Below, one piece after another: positions 1 to 6,997 of a stretch of 41,386 bases of DNA. The notes below the pieces were generated by a model. The model saw nothing but the letters and a program-made list of their open reading frames with translations. It searched no databases and had not been told where the DNA came from. Numbering within the stretch: position 1 is the stretch's first letter; each line of letters opens with the position of its first letter. Both the position numbers and the translations under genes were made by a program. This DNA is from JBBDYH01 sp040901795 (GTDB taxonomy: Bacteria; Planctomycetota; Planctomycetia; Pirellulales; JALHPA01). The stretch lies in the NCBI GenBank assembly GCA_040901795.1, contig JBBDYH010000029.1, positions 1 to 41,386 on the forward strand, read 5' to 3'.

Positions 1-585
1 GAGGTCGAGCGGCTGCAACAGCAGGTCGATCAAGGCGCTGAGAAGCTCGAAAAGGACAAGACGGACCTGATGACGCTGAGCACGGACGTCGCCAGCGGCA
101 AGGAAGAGTTCAAGTACTCCGGCCGGATCTACAAGGTTTCGCAGGTGAAGACCGACCTGGCGAACCGCCTGGTACGCGTGAAGACGGCCGACGCCACGAT
201 CAACAGCCTCCGCGATATTCTCGCCGCCCGCCGGCAAGGTTTGGAAGCCGGCCGCCAGAAGCTCGAAGCGATGCTGTCGGCCAAGCAGGATCTGCTGGCC
301 AAGATCGAGAACCTCGAAGCGCGGATGAAGATGGTCGAAGTCGCCCAGGCGTCGAGCGCCTTCAGCTTCGACGACAGCAAGCTCGGCACGGTGAAGGAGC
401 TGGTCGACGACCTGCAAACCCGCATCCAGGTGGCCGAGAAGCTGGTCACGGTCGAGGGATCGTTCCATGGCGAAATCCAGCTCGATTCGCCGGTCGACGA
501 AGACATCGTCGATCAGGTGGCCCAGTACCTGGGTCAGTCGCACTCGGACATCAAAGTGGCTGAGGTTTCGACCACGAAGGAGTAG
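1..585 (+). CDS. Coiled-coil protein, 5' partial
   Basis: The reading frame is open from base 1 to the TAG at 583-585, so the N-terminus lies outside the window. About 194 residues are visible. They are rich in Leu, Glu, Lys, Ala and Gln with heptad-like spacing, which indicates a long coiled coil, followed by a short acidic tail. No catalytic motif, membrane segment or signal peptide is seen in this part. The general look matches planctomycete coiled-coil proteins of about 230-280 residues whose missing N-terminus usually carries a membrane anchor; that comparison is from memory. Function unknown. A strong hairpin (621-640) follows 35 bases after the stop and could end transcription. Confidence 0.7.
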   Translation, partial: EVERLQQQVDQGAEKLEKDKTDLMTLSTDVASGKEEFKYSGRIYKVSQVKTDLANRLVRVKTADATINSLRDILAARRQGLEAGRQKLEAMLSAKQDLLAKIENLEARMKMVEVAQASSAFSFDDSKLGTVKELVDDLQTRIQVAEKLVTVEGSFHGEIQLDSPVDEDIVDQVAQYLGQSHSDIKVAEVSTTKE

Positions 586-620
586 TGTGCCGGATGCGTC
601 AACCACGCAAACAACCGCAG

Positions 621-640
621 CCCCGGCCGGAAGGCCGGGG
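621..640. repeat. R4 hairpin repeat, copy 1
   Basis: Perfect 8-bp stem CCCCGGCC/GGCCGGGG with the 4-base loop GGAA. Nearly the same sequence, reverse-complemented and including flanking bases (about 29 of 30), lies inside the mod gene at 8617-8636, so this is a dispersed repeat and not only a terminator. It sits behind the coiled-coil gene and has just three Ts after it, so a role as intrinsic terminator is possible but weak. Confidence 0.75.
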
Positions 641-652
641 TTTGCCGTAGCC

Positions 653-765
653 GTAGGGTGGGCCGAGTCTGCGAGGCCCACGCATGAATCACTCGCGTGG
701 GCCTCAGCCGCGGCCGGGCACCAGGCAACAGGCTCAGCCTGGTGCCTGGTCGCGGCCCACCCTAC
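653..765. repeat. R5 nested inverted-repeat element
   Basis: The outer arms GTAGGGTGGGCC (653-664) and GGCCCACCCTAC (754-765) are perfect inverted repeats. Inside lie a second stem, GAGGCCCACGC (673-683) with GCGTGGGCCTC (695-705), and a third, CCAGGCA (721-727) with TGCCTGG (743-749). The whole can fold as a multi-branched cruciform. It fills most of the space between the coiled-coil gene and the FHA gene. I see no coding sequence in it. Confidence 0.75.
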
Positions 766-795
766 ACTTGGTCCCCCGTTCTGCGAGCAACTACA

Positions 796-1788
796 ATGAC
801 GCCGGAGTGCCATCGACTCGCCGCACGACTCGAACGCGCCCGCCTGCTGCAGCGATGGAGCGAGGTGCTGGCGGTGGCCGAACAGCTTCAAGCCATCGAG
901 GCGACGCCGGGTGATGCGGTCGCCTCTCGTTCGCAAGGTTCCCTGGGGAATCCGGGCGCGCCGGGACGAAGCTCCGCTTCGCAGCATCGAAGCGGAGCTT
1001 CGGGACAGTTGGTTCCCAAGCAGAGCTTGGGAACCAGGGGGGTCGAGAGCGGGCTGAACGGGTTCGATCTGCACGACCGGCCGGCGGTGCTGCCGTTGCG
1101 GCGGCACGATCGAACGCGGACCGCGACCTGGCTGCAAAAGTGGTGGTCGCTGGCCTTTCCCGCCGGCGGCGCAATGAGAGCTCAAGCCATGACGCAAGCC
1201 AACGCCACCATGCGGTTTCTCCTCTGGGTTGACGCGGTCGGGGGCTATCTCGTTTCGACCGGCGACGAGGTGGTGATCGGCCAGCCGGTCCCGGGCCAGG
1301 ATGTCGATATTCCTATCCGTGGCGACCTATCGCGGCGGCATGCCGTGATTCACCGAGACGGCGAGGGTTACCTGCTCGAGCCGGTCCGCGAGGTGCAAAT
1401 CAATGCCAAACGGCAGGAGCGCACGGTCTCGCTGAACGACGGCGATCTGTTGACGCTGGGCGAGAGCGTGCGGCTGCGTTTCCGGCGGCCGCACCCGCTC
1501 AGCCAATCAGCGCGGCTGGAGTTTCTCAGCTATCACCGCACGCAACCGGCCACCGATGGCGTGTTGCTGATGGCCGAGAGTTGCATTCTGGGGCCGGGCG
1601 CGGCGAGCCACGTCGTTTGCCCCGGTTGGCCGCACGATGTGGTGTTGTACCGGCAGGGGAACACCCTCGGCTGCCGGTCGCCCAAGCCGTTTCGGATCGA
1701 TGGCGTGGACCAGCAGGGGCGCGGGCCGCTGGGCGAGCGGTCGCAAGTGGCGGGGCAGGATTTTTCGTTCAGCGTAGAGCCGGGGTGA
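796..1788 (+). CDS. FHA-domain protein
   Basis: About 330 residues. The C-terminal half carries a forkhead-associated (FHA) domain, a phosphothreonine-binding module, from about residue 140: conserved Gly and Leu positions, the core LSRRHA around residues 178-183 (Ser179, His182) and a basic/hydrophobic strand after it. The N-terminal about 45 residues look helical. Residues about 48-80 are encoded by hairpin repeats (938-1040) and are probably dispensable. I chose the ATG at 796 because the frame further upstream runs through repeat R5. No signal peptide is seen, so it is probably cytoplasmic. It lies upstream of a membrane Ser/Thr kinase (2109) in the same direction, so recognition of that kinase's products is a reasonable inference, not shown. 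Confidence 0.75.
   Translation: MTPECHRLAARLERARLLQRWSEVLAVAEQLQAIEATPGDAVASRSQGSLGNPGAPGRSSASQHRSGASGQLVPKQSLGTRGVESGLNGFDLHDRPAVLPLRRHDRTRTATWLQKWWSLAFPAGGAMRAQAMTQANATMRFLLWVDAVGGYLVSTGDEVVIGQPVPGQDVDIPIRGDLSRRHAVIHRDGEGYLLEPVREVQINAKRQERTVSLNDGDLLTLGESVRLRFRRPHPLSQSARLEFLSYHRTQPATDGVLLMAESCILGPGAASHVVCPGWPHDVVLYRQGNTLGCRSPKPFRIDGVDQQGRGPLGERSQVAGQDFSFSVEPG
938..1040. repeat. Hairpin repeat pair inside FHA gene
   Basis: Two perfect hairpins lie inside the coding frame. The first has a 15-bp stem, CGAAGCTCCGCTTCG (967-981) with CGAAGCGGAGCTTCG (988-1002) and a 6-base loop. The second has an 11-bp stem, GGTTCCCAAGC (1011-1021) with GCTTGGGAACC (1025-1035) and a 3-base loop. The block adds roughly 34 codons without a stop and separates the N-terminal helical part from the FHA domain. 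Confidence 0.8.
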
Positions 1789-2016
1789 AGAAAGACTGGG
1801 AGACAAGGAGACTGGGAGACTGGGAGACTGGGTGTCTTCGTAAACCGTACTTTGTACCCCCGTACTCCGTACCATTTGACCGCCAGACACCAGACCACCA
1901 GACACTTTTTTGCGGTTTTCCGCCAAGATTGCCCGAGGGACGGCGAATAGTTGTCGAACAGAGCGAGGAGTCAGCGGAGATTGGTAGGCTGCGGAATTGC
2001 GGCTGTCCGCAGGGAG
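1789..2016. other. Non-coding stretch with GGAGAC-type tandem repeat
   Basis: Part of a 320-base gap between the FHA and kinase genes. Bases 1794-1834 hold an imperfect tandem array of GGAGAC and ACTGGGAG units. Related GGAGAC/GTCTCC arrays occur at 30861-30904 (inside ygiQ), around 25310-25330 and at 39085-39149. The rest to 2016 shows no credible gene. Repeat R2 follows at 2017. Confidence 0.6.
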
Positions 2017-2076
2017 TCACGTGGACGCGGCTCTCCGAGCCGCGAATACGAGTCTCGGCGAGACTCGCCCACGTGA
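2017..2076. repeat. R2 cruciform repeat, copy A
   Basis: Outer arms TCACGTGG (2017-2024) and CCACGTGA (2069-2076) enclose two hairpins: GCGGCTC/GAGCCGC (2027-2033 with 2037-2043) and CGAGTCTC/GAGACTCG (2049-2056 with 2060-2067). It is closely similar, in reverse orientation, to the copy at 23860-23918, and the one stem difference between them is compensated on both arms. It ends 32 bases before the kinase start. Confidence 0.85.
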
Positions 2077-2108
2077 AACAGTCCACAGTTTAACATCGAG
2101 AGCGGCGC

Positions 2109-4241
2109 ATGGTTGCGGTACAATGGGAAGAAGACCTGGTTACGCTAAAGCCGGATAGTGACCAACCGATGAATCTTCGCGCCACACAAATCGAACTCTC
2201 TCCGCCTCAGGCGACGACCACGCGGTTCTTGTACCCCAGCGGCTCACGTCCGCTGGAAGGGTATACGATCAAGCGCGGTGTCGGCCATGGCGGCTTCGGC
2301 GAGGTGTATTACGCGGTCAGCGACGCCGGGAAAGAGGTCGCCCTGAAGCTCATCCGTCGCAACCTTGACATCGAGGTCCGCGGCGTGACGCAATGCTTGA
2401 ACCTCAAGCACCCGAACCTGCTTTCGATTCACGACATCCGCCAGGCCGAGCACGACGAGAACTGGGTGATCATGGAATACGTTCAGGGCGATTGCCTGGA
2501 CGACGTGATCGCACGCTACCCGAATGGCATGCCGCTGGAGCAGGTGCTGCACTGGTTTGCGGGGATGGCGGCGGGCGTGGCCTACCTGCACGACCACGGC
2601 GTGGTTCACCGCGATCTGAAACCGGGGAATATCTTCCTCGACGAAGGCATGGTGAAGATCGGCGACTACGGGCTGTCGAAGTTCATCTCGTGCAGCCGCC
2701 GCAGCGGACAGACCGGCAGCGTGGGCACCGTCCATTACATGGCGCCCGAGGTGGCCAACGGACGCTATGGCAAAGAGATCGACATCTACGCCTTGGGCGT
2801 GATCCTTTACGAAATGCTCACCGGGCACGTGCCATTCGAGGGGGAAAGCATCGGCGAAGTGTTGATGAAGCACCTCACCGCCGAGGCCGATGTTTCGCGG
2901 TTGGCCGAGCCGTTTCGCACGGTCGTCGCCTGTGCGCTGGCCAAGTCGCCTGAGATTCGTTTTCATACGGTGGGCGAGATGGTGGCCGTGATGCCGCGCT
3001 CATCCGCTGCGCAGGACTACGTCACTCAGCCCTACGCAACTCCAAACTATGCGGCGCCGCCCTATAGTGCTCAGCGAGCTGAGACGCCGCGTCGCAATAT
3101 TCGAGTGCCTGATCAACGCGCCGGCGCGCAGGGATCCACCGGCGGCGGTGGCCGGTTCGCCGCGGCGGATGTTGATCCCAACTTCTTGCACAACGAGCCG
3201 GTGGCGCGGGCGATCCGCAACGCCGCCACTCACATCAAGCAGGTGTACCAGAATGCGACGCAGCCCGGGACGGCAGCGCGGACCATCTTGAATGTGGTGT
3301 TAATCGTGATGGCCATCTTCACGATCCATATTTGGGCGGTGCTCTTGTTCGCGAGTTGCTTTTTGTACGTGGTTTATGTCGGCGTGCGGGCCATCGTGTT
3401 GTCGTTTAAGCATCCGCTGGCAGCGCATCGACGATCGGTGCGAATGCCGGAGCAACCGCCGGCGCCAACGCTCGCGGCTACGCCGGTAGTATTGCCACAA
3501 CCGGTGTCAGCTCGCGTCGAGCCGCCGCACAATCTGGGAGCCACGCTTCCCGGGCAGCGGCCGCACAGTCGTTGGCGCCCGCGCGGGAAGATAACGCCCG
3601 TGCTCGAACTCGGTACGCCGCGCGAGCGGATTACCGAGCTGGTGGGCTCGCTGATCATTGCGGGGATCGTCGCACTGGTCGTGTCGCTGGTCATGGTCGT
3701 CATTAGCGGCGGCCGCGTCGAATCGAATCAATTCGTGTGGCTGGCGTTCTCGGCAATCGCCGGCGCGTGGGCGGTGCTCATCCCCGGTAAGCTCTTTGAA
3801 GGGCGCGAGGGGGATCCGATCGTCCGGCGGTTCGTGTTCCTGGTGATCGGTCTGCTGGTGGGGGCGGTGTCGTACGGTTTCTCGGATTTGCTGATGGTCC
3901 GTTTGCCCAACGGCGTGGACTGGGACCTGAATCGGCCGGTCCGCCATCTGGAAAACCTCTACGACAGCCAAGGTTCTCCGCTGTTAATGGCGTTTATGAC
4001 GTACTTCGGGTTTTTGTATTTGGTTCCGCGCTGGTGGCGGCAGACCGATCCGTTGCGGCGCGTGCGGTTGAGCTTGTTCTTCACCGCGGTCGTGGCGTTT
4101 TGGGCGTGGGTGCTGCACCAGTTTTGGTGGTTCCCGCAGCCCTGGGGCCTGATGTTGGCGGTGACAATTTCAGTAGCGGTGCAGTTTTCGAGCCGCTGGA
4201 TCGTACCGCAGGCGCGCACCGCGAAGCCTGCGGCGACGTAA
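2109..4241 (+). CDS. Membrane Ser/Thr protein kinase
   Basis: 710 residues. The N-terminal Hanks-type kinase domain (about residues 52-300) has the glycine-rich loop GHGGFGEV (59-66), VALK with the ATP-binding lysine, HRDLKPGN with His167 and catalytic Asp169, DYG in place of DFG (Asp186), and APE. A Ser/Pro/Tyr/Gln-rich linker follows. The C-terminal half has about seven or eight hydrophobic segments with no other recognisable domain, so the kinase is anchored in the inner membrane with its catalytic part in the cytoplasm. The ATG at 2109 lacks a clear Shine-Dalgarno site; another in-frame ATG is at 2169, and both precede the kinase fold. An FHA gene lies upstream and a membrane protein plus ECF sigma factor downstream. 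Confidence 0.9.
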   Translation: MVAVQWEEDLVTLKPDSDQPMNLRATQIELSPPQATTTRFLYPSGSRPLEGYTIKRGVGHGGFGEVYYAVSDAGKEVALKLIRRNLDIEVRGVTQCLNLKHPNLLSIHDIRQAEHDENWVIMEYVQGDCLDDVIARYPNGMPLEQVLHWFAGMAAGVAYLHDHGVVHRDLKPGNIFLDEGMVKIGDYGLSKFISCSRRSGQTGSVGTVHYMAPEVANGRYGKEIDIYALGVILYEMLTGHVPFEGESIGEVLMKHLTAEADVSRLAEPFRTVVACALAKSPEIRFHTVGEMVAVMPRSSAAQDYVTQPYATPNYAAPPYSAQRAETPRRNIRVPDQRAGAQGSTGGGGRFAAADVDPNFLHNEPVARAIRNAATHIKQVYQNATQPGTAARTILNVVLIVMAIFTIHIWAVLLFASCFLYVVYVGVRAIVLSFKHPLAAHRRSVRMPEQPPAPTLAATPVVLPQPVSARVEPPHNLGATLPGQRPHSRWRPRGKITPVLELGTPRERITELVGSLIIAGIVALVVSLVMVVISGGRVESNQFVWLAFSAIAGAWAVLIPGKLFEGREGDPIVRRFVFLVIGLLVGAVSYGFSDLLMVRLPNGVDWDLNRPVRHLENLYDSQGSPLLMAFMTYFGFLYLVPRWWRQTDPLRRVRLSLFFTAVVAFWAWVLHQFWWFPQPWGLMLAVTISVAVQFSSRWIVPQARTAKPAAT

Positions 4242-4291
4242 GGCGGAGACAGTTCCATCGCGGGTTCCAGCTTGATCGAACAGTCATCACG

Positions 4292-5623
4292 ATGCAGTTG
4301 CGAACCCGCTCATTCATTGGTATTTCAGCGGCGCTGTTCGTTTCGATGACGGGCTGCGCGGACCGGACGAATTCGATCACAATGCAAGCTCAAACTCCCA
4401 ACTTTTCGATTCTGGCAATTGCCGTTGGCGCAGGGCTGCTGGCGGTGCTCGTGCTTTGGGTATCGAAACAGATTGTCAATGAGAAAACACGGTCGCAGGG
4501 GATTGTCGCGGCGGCGATCGCGTTGGGCGTGTTGCTGCTCGGATTCTTCGTGATGCCGGCGACGACCGTCGTTCAAATGGCGCCGGCGACTGCGACTGTG
4601 ACTCCAGGTGTAACCACGGAGAGCAGCATCTCGATGGAGCGAAACGGCGCGATGGAAGTCCATGTGCACCGCGGGCATCCCACCGTGTCCGCGCCGAGCG
4701 CTCATGTGACACGCAGCGGGCAGAACGTGGGCCAAGCGCACTTCGCGTGGGGTCCGCTGACGATCGCGGTAATTGCGGTGGGCGTGATTGCGATTGTCGT
4801 CTCGTCAAAGCGCGGCATGGTAGCCGCCTTGGCTTGTTTGGGGATTGTGGCGGCGGTGTTAGTGATGTACTTGTTCGCGGCGCGCCATTCAACCGACGTT
4901 GCTCGGGTCGCGGAAATCGCGCCACCAGCCGTGATCACTGAGCCGACCCGCGAAGCAGTGGCGGTCGGTCCCACGGTTTCGACCGAAGCGCATACCGCGG
5001 CCGAGGAATCTGCGTGGGACGTCAAGGCCGAGGCGGACACCGCATCCGACGAGAAGGCCGAAAAGACATCAACTTCGGATCGCGAAAGAATAGCTGACTC
5101 GCGCGTGTCGGAGAGCGAGAATGAACCGACCGCGACTCCCCCTCCCGCCTGGATTGACAGCGAACCGACGATGGAGTCAGGCGTGTACCGCGTCGCCGTT
5201 GTTTCAGGCCCCTACCAGACCAAGCGCGAATGCCGAGAGCGGTTGGAACGCCCGGCGCGCAACGCCGTGCAGGAGTACTTCCGCAACTATCAGCCAAACA
5301 ATGGTGGTGGCAACTGGGTCAATGCGCCCTACATTCGCGACCAGTTGATCGAGGAAGAATACTTCGAGCGGGTAAATAGCTCGGTCGGGCCCATGTTGAA
5401 TTTGCACGTACTATTGAGAATCGAGCAAAGCGACGTGGCTTACTTCAACCAGTTGGCCCACCAGCGGAATGTCCGGCAAGCGGTCGAAGAGACGTCCATC
5501 GGCGGGTTGTTCGTCCTGGGATCGTTGGTCGTGGTGTACGTTGCACTGCGCTATCCTTGCCGAAAGAAACGAGCGACTGCCGTCGGCTCAGACGCCCCTG
5601 CACCGCCCGAAGCCGCAACCTGA
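4292..5623 (+). CDS. Putative lipoprotein with membrane segments
   Basis: 443 residues from the ATG at 4292. The N-terminus is a lipoprotein-type signal: basic start, hydrophobic run and the lipobox-like MTGC around residues 19-22. Four further hydrophobic segments follow in the first 210 residues, then a charged linker, then a soluble region (about 290-405) with many aromatic and acidic residues, and a final membrane segment before a basic tail. No catalytic motif is recognised. The upstream neighbour is the membrane kinase, with a 50-base gap. A longer reading frame starting at 4034 overlaps the kinase gene and was rejected because the lipobox fits the shorter form. Repeat R3 abuts the stop codon. 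Function unknown. Confidence 0.7.
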   Translation: MQLRTRSFIGISAALFVSMTGCADRTNSITMQAQTPNFSILAIAVGAGLLAVLVLWVSKQIVNEKTRSQGIVAAAIALGVLLLGFFVMPATTVVQMAPATATVTPGVTTESSISMERNGAMEVHVHRGHPTVSAPSAHVTRSGQNVGQAHFAWGPLTIAVIAVGVIAIVVSSKRGMVAALACLGIVAAVLVMYLFAARHSTDVARVAEIAPPAVITEPTREAVAVGPTVSTEAHTAAEESAWDVKAEADTASDEKAEKTSTSDRERIADSRVSESENEPTATPPPAWIDSEPTMESGVYRVAVVSGPYQTKRECRERLERPARNAVQEYFRNYQPNNGGGNWVNAPYIRDQLIEEEYFERVNSSVGPMLNLHVLLRIEQSDVAYFNQLAHQRNVRQAVEETSIGGLFVLGSLVVVYVALRYPCRKKRATAVGSDAPAPPEAAT

Positions 5624-5650
5624 TCGGGGGACTTACGTCGCCCCGCTCGC
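5623..5650. repeat. R3 hairpin repeat, reverse copy
   Basis: CGGGGGAC (5625-5632), TTAC, then GTCGCCCCG (5637-5645) form an imperfect hairpin with one bulged base. Read on the minus strand it matches the R3 copies inside mod (8945-8971 and 9530-9556), including the flanking GCGAGC and GAT. It starts directly at the stop codon of the lipoprotein gene. Confidence 0.7.
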
Positions 5651-5689
5651 CGATCCTGTCCCCTATCCCCTATCCTCCGTCCCCTGACC

Positions 5690-6325
5690 TTGGACTCTGA
5701 CACGCTCCTCATCGAACGCATCAAGTGCGGCGAGACCGGCGCCTGGAACGATTTGATTGCGCGCTTCGAGGGGCGATTGTTGGGCTACGTCGAGAGCCGC
5801 CTCCGCCGCCGCGACACCAGCGAAGACGTCGTGCAGGAGACGTTCATTGGGTTTCTAACCAGCCTGCCGAACTACGATCTGTCGCGCTCGCTGGAGAGCT
5901 ATTTGTTCTCGATCGCGGCGCACAAGATGACCGATCATTTGCGGCGCGAAGGCCGCCGACCTGCGCTGCCCCTCTCGCAAGGCGCGACCAGCGACGGGAG
6001 CTGGCACCTGGCGTCCTCGGAGCGTGGCGCCAGCACGATCCTGCGGAGCGGTGAACGGCGGCAGCTCGAGGCCGACTCGCTGGCCAAGGTGCTGGCCGAA
6101 GTGCTTGTCCGCTGGCAAGAGCGCGGCGAGTGGGAAAAAATCAAGTGTGCCGAGCTGCTAATTGTCCGCGGCTGGCCCAACAAGGAGGTCGCCCAACACC
6201 TCGGCATCAGCGAGCAGCAGGTGGCCAACCAGAAGTTCGACTTGCTGGCACGGTTGCGAACCCAACTGAAAAAACAGAACGTGAGCGAAGATGTATTTCC
6301 GGAGTTGTATGAGGAGCAGAAATGA
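5690..6325 (+). CDS. ECF-type RNA polymerase sigma factor
   Basis: 211 residues from a TTG start at 5690; no closer ATG precedes the conserved region. Sigma region 2 is visible at about residues 12-85, with the SEDVVQETFIGF helix and a following aromatic/basic stretch ending in HLRREGRR. A Ser/Gly linker leads to a region 4-like helix-turn-helix near residues 165-200 (QHLGISEQQVANQKFDLLA). Length and order fit the ECF group. It directs RNA polymerase to alternative promoters; its regulon is unknown. The gene lies after a membrane kinase and membrane protein and 128 bases before a small CxxC protein, which suggests kinase-linked control or anti-sigma pairing (inferred). R1 repeat copy 1 lies between sigma factor and partner. 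Confidence 0.85.
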   Translation: MDSDTLLIERIKCGETGAWNDLIARFEGRLLGYVESRLRRRDTSEDVVQETFIGFLTSLPNYDLSRSLESYLFSIAAHKMTDHLRREGRRPALPLSQGATSDGSWHLASSERGASTILRSGERRQLEADSLAKVLAEVLVRWQERGEWEKIKCAELLIVRGWPNKEVAQHLGISEQQVANQKFDLLARLRTQLKKQNVSEDVFPELYEEQK

Positions 6326-6331
6326 GTGCTA

Positions 6332-6449
6332 TGGAGTGCGGTGACTCGTCACCGCTTTGGTTTTTAAGAATCGCTGCCACAGTGAAAGCGCCCCACTTGC
6401 AATTCAAGGTGCACAGAAAAAGAAAGCGACGACGAGTCGTCGCACTCCA
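6332..6449. repeat. R1 paired-hairpin (BIME-like) repeat, copy 1
   Basis: 118 bp with terminal inverted repeats beginning TGGAGTGCG and extending about 34 bases with few mismatches. Each end is a hairpin: GCGGTGAC-TC-GTCACCGC (6338-6355) and GCGACGAC-GA-GTCGTCGC (6426-6443). Both stems are perfect though their sequences differ. It starts 6 bases after the sigma factor stop and ends 3 bases before the next start codon, so the second hairpin lies in the translation initiation region of that gene. Confidence 0.9.
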
Positions 6450-6452
6450 AAG

Positions 6453-6857
6453 ATGACACCTTTCACCACCGCCGAGCTTGAAGCCTATCTCGACGAGGCG
6501 CTGCCCGTCGAGCAGATGACGGCGATCGAGCGCACGCTGCGTTCGCAGCCGGAGCTGGGCAAAAAGCTCGCACAGATTAACGGCCGCCGCGATGCGGGCA
6601 TGCATTCGCTCGGCGAAGTCTGGCGTCGCCAGCGGCTGAGTTGTGCCACGCGCCAGCAGCTTGGCAGTTACCTGCTGGGGGTCCTCTCCGACGAGCACGC
6701 CGACTACATCCGTTTCCACATCGACACGGTCGGTTGCCGCATCTGCGGGGCCAATCTCGCTGATCTCCAGGCCCAGCAGGCGGAAGCCGCGGACCACGTC
6801 GACCGCCGCCGCCGCAAATACTTCCAATCCAGCGCCGGCTTCCTGCGGAAGTGCTAA
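6453..6857 (+). CDS. Small protein with CxxC, sigma-factor partner
   Basis: 134 residues from the ATG at 6453. The frame continues upstream through repeat R1, so the ATG just past the repeat is the sensible start. The first 45 residues form a short acidic helical region, and the middle has a basic WRRQRLSC stretch. Near residue 90 His-x5-Cys-x2-Cys (HIDTVGCRIC) resembles the metal-binding motif of zinc-containing anti-sigma factors (HxxxCxxC) but with wider spacing. The end is basic with several Arg in a row. No membrane segment, so cytoplasmic. Its position behind an ECF sigma gene suggests it binds or regulates that factor; this is inference. Whether R1 lowers its translation is unknown. 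Confidence 0.7.
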   Translation: MTPFTTAELEAYLDEALPVEQMTAIERTLRSQPELGKKLAQINGRRDAGMHSLGEVWRRQRLSCATRQQLGSYLLGVLSDEHADYIRFHIDTVGCRICGANLADLQAQQAEAADHVDRRRRKYFQSSAGFLRKC

Positions 6858-6997
6858 GCGGAACGAGAGCGCGACTCTCACTCTCCCGAGCCATCGGACG
6901 CTCAGGCATAAGCGCGGTTGCAGTCGCCGGTTGTCCGGCGCACAATCGAGGCACTAGTCCGGGCACGACAGGGCACCACGATCAACAGGGGACGCGC

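Noticed and set aside
1794..1834. Possible CRISPR-like repeat array
   Set aside because: Units are 6-9 bases with no spacers and no cas genes; it is a tandem repeat.
6851..6997. N-terminal extension of Mod
   Set aside because: The added sequence lacks similarity to Mod and a GTG with a good Shine-Dalgarno lies at 6998.
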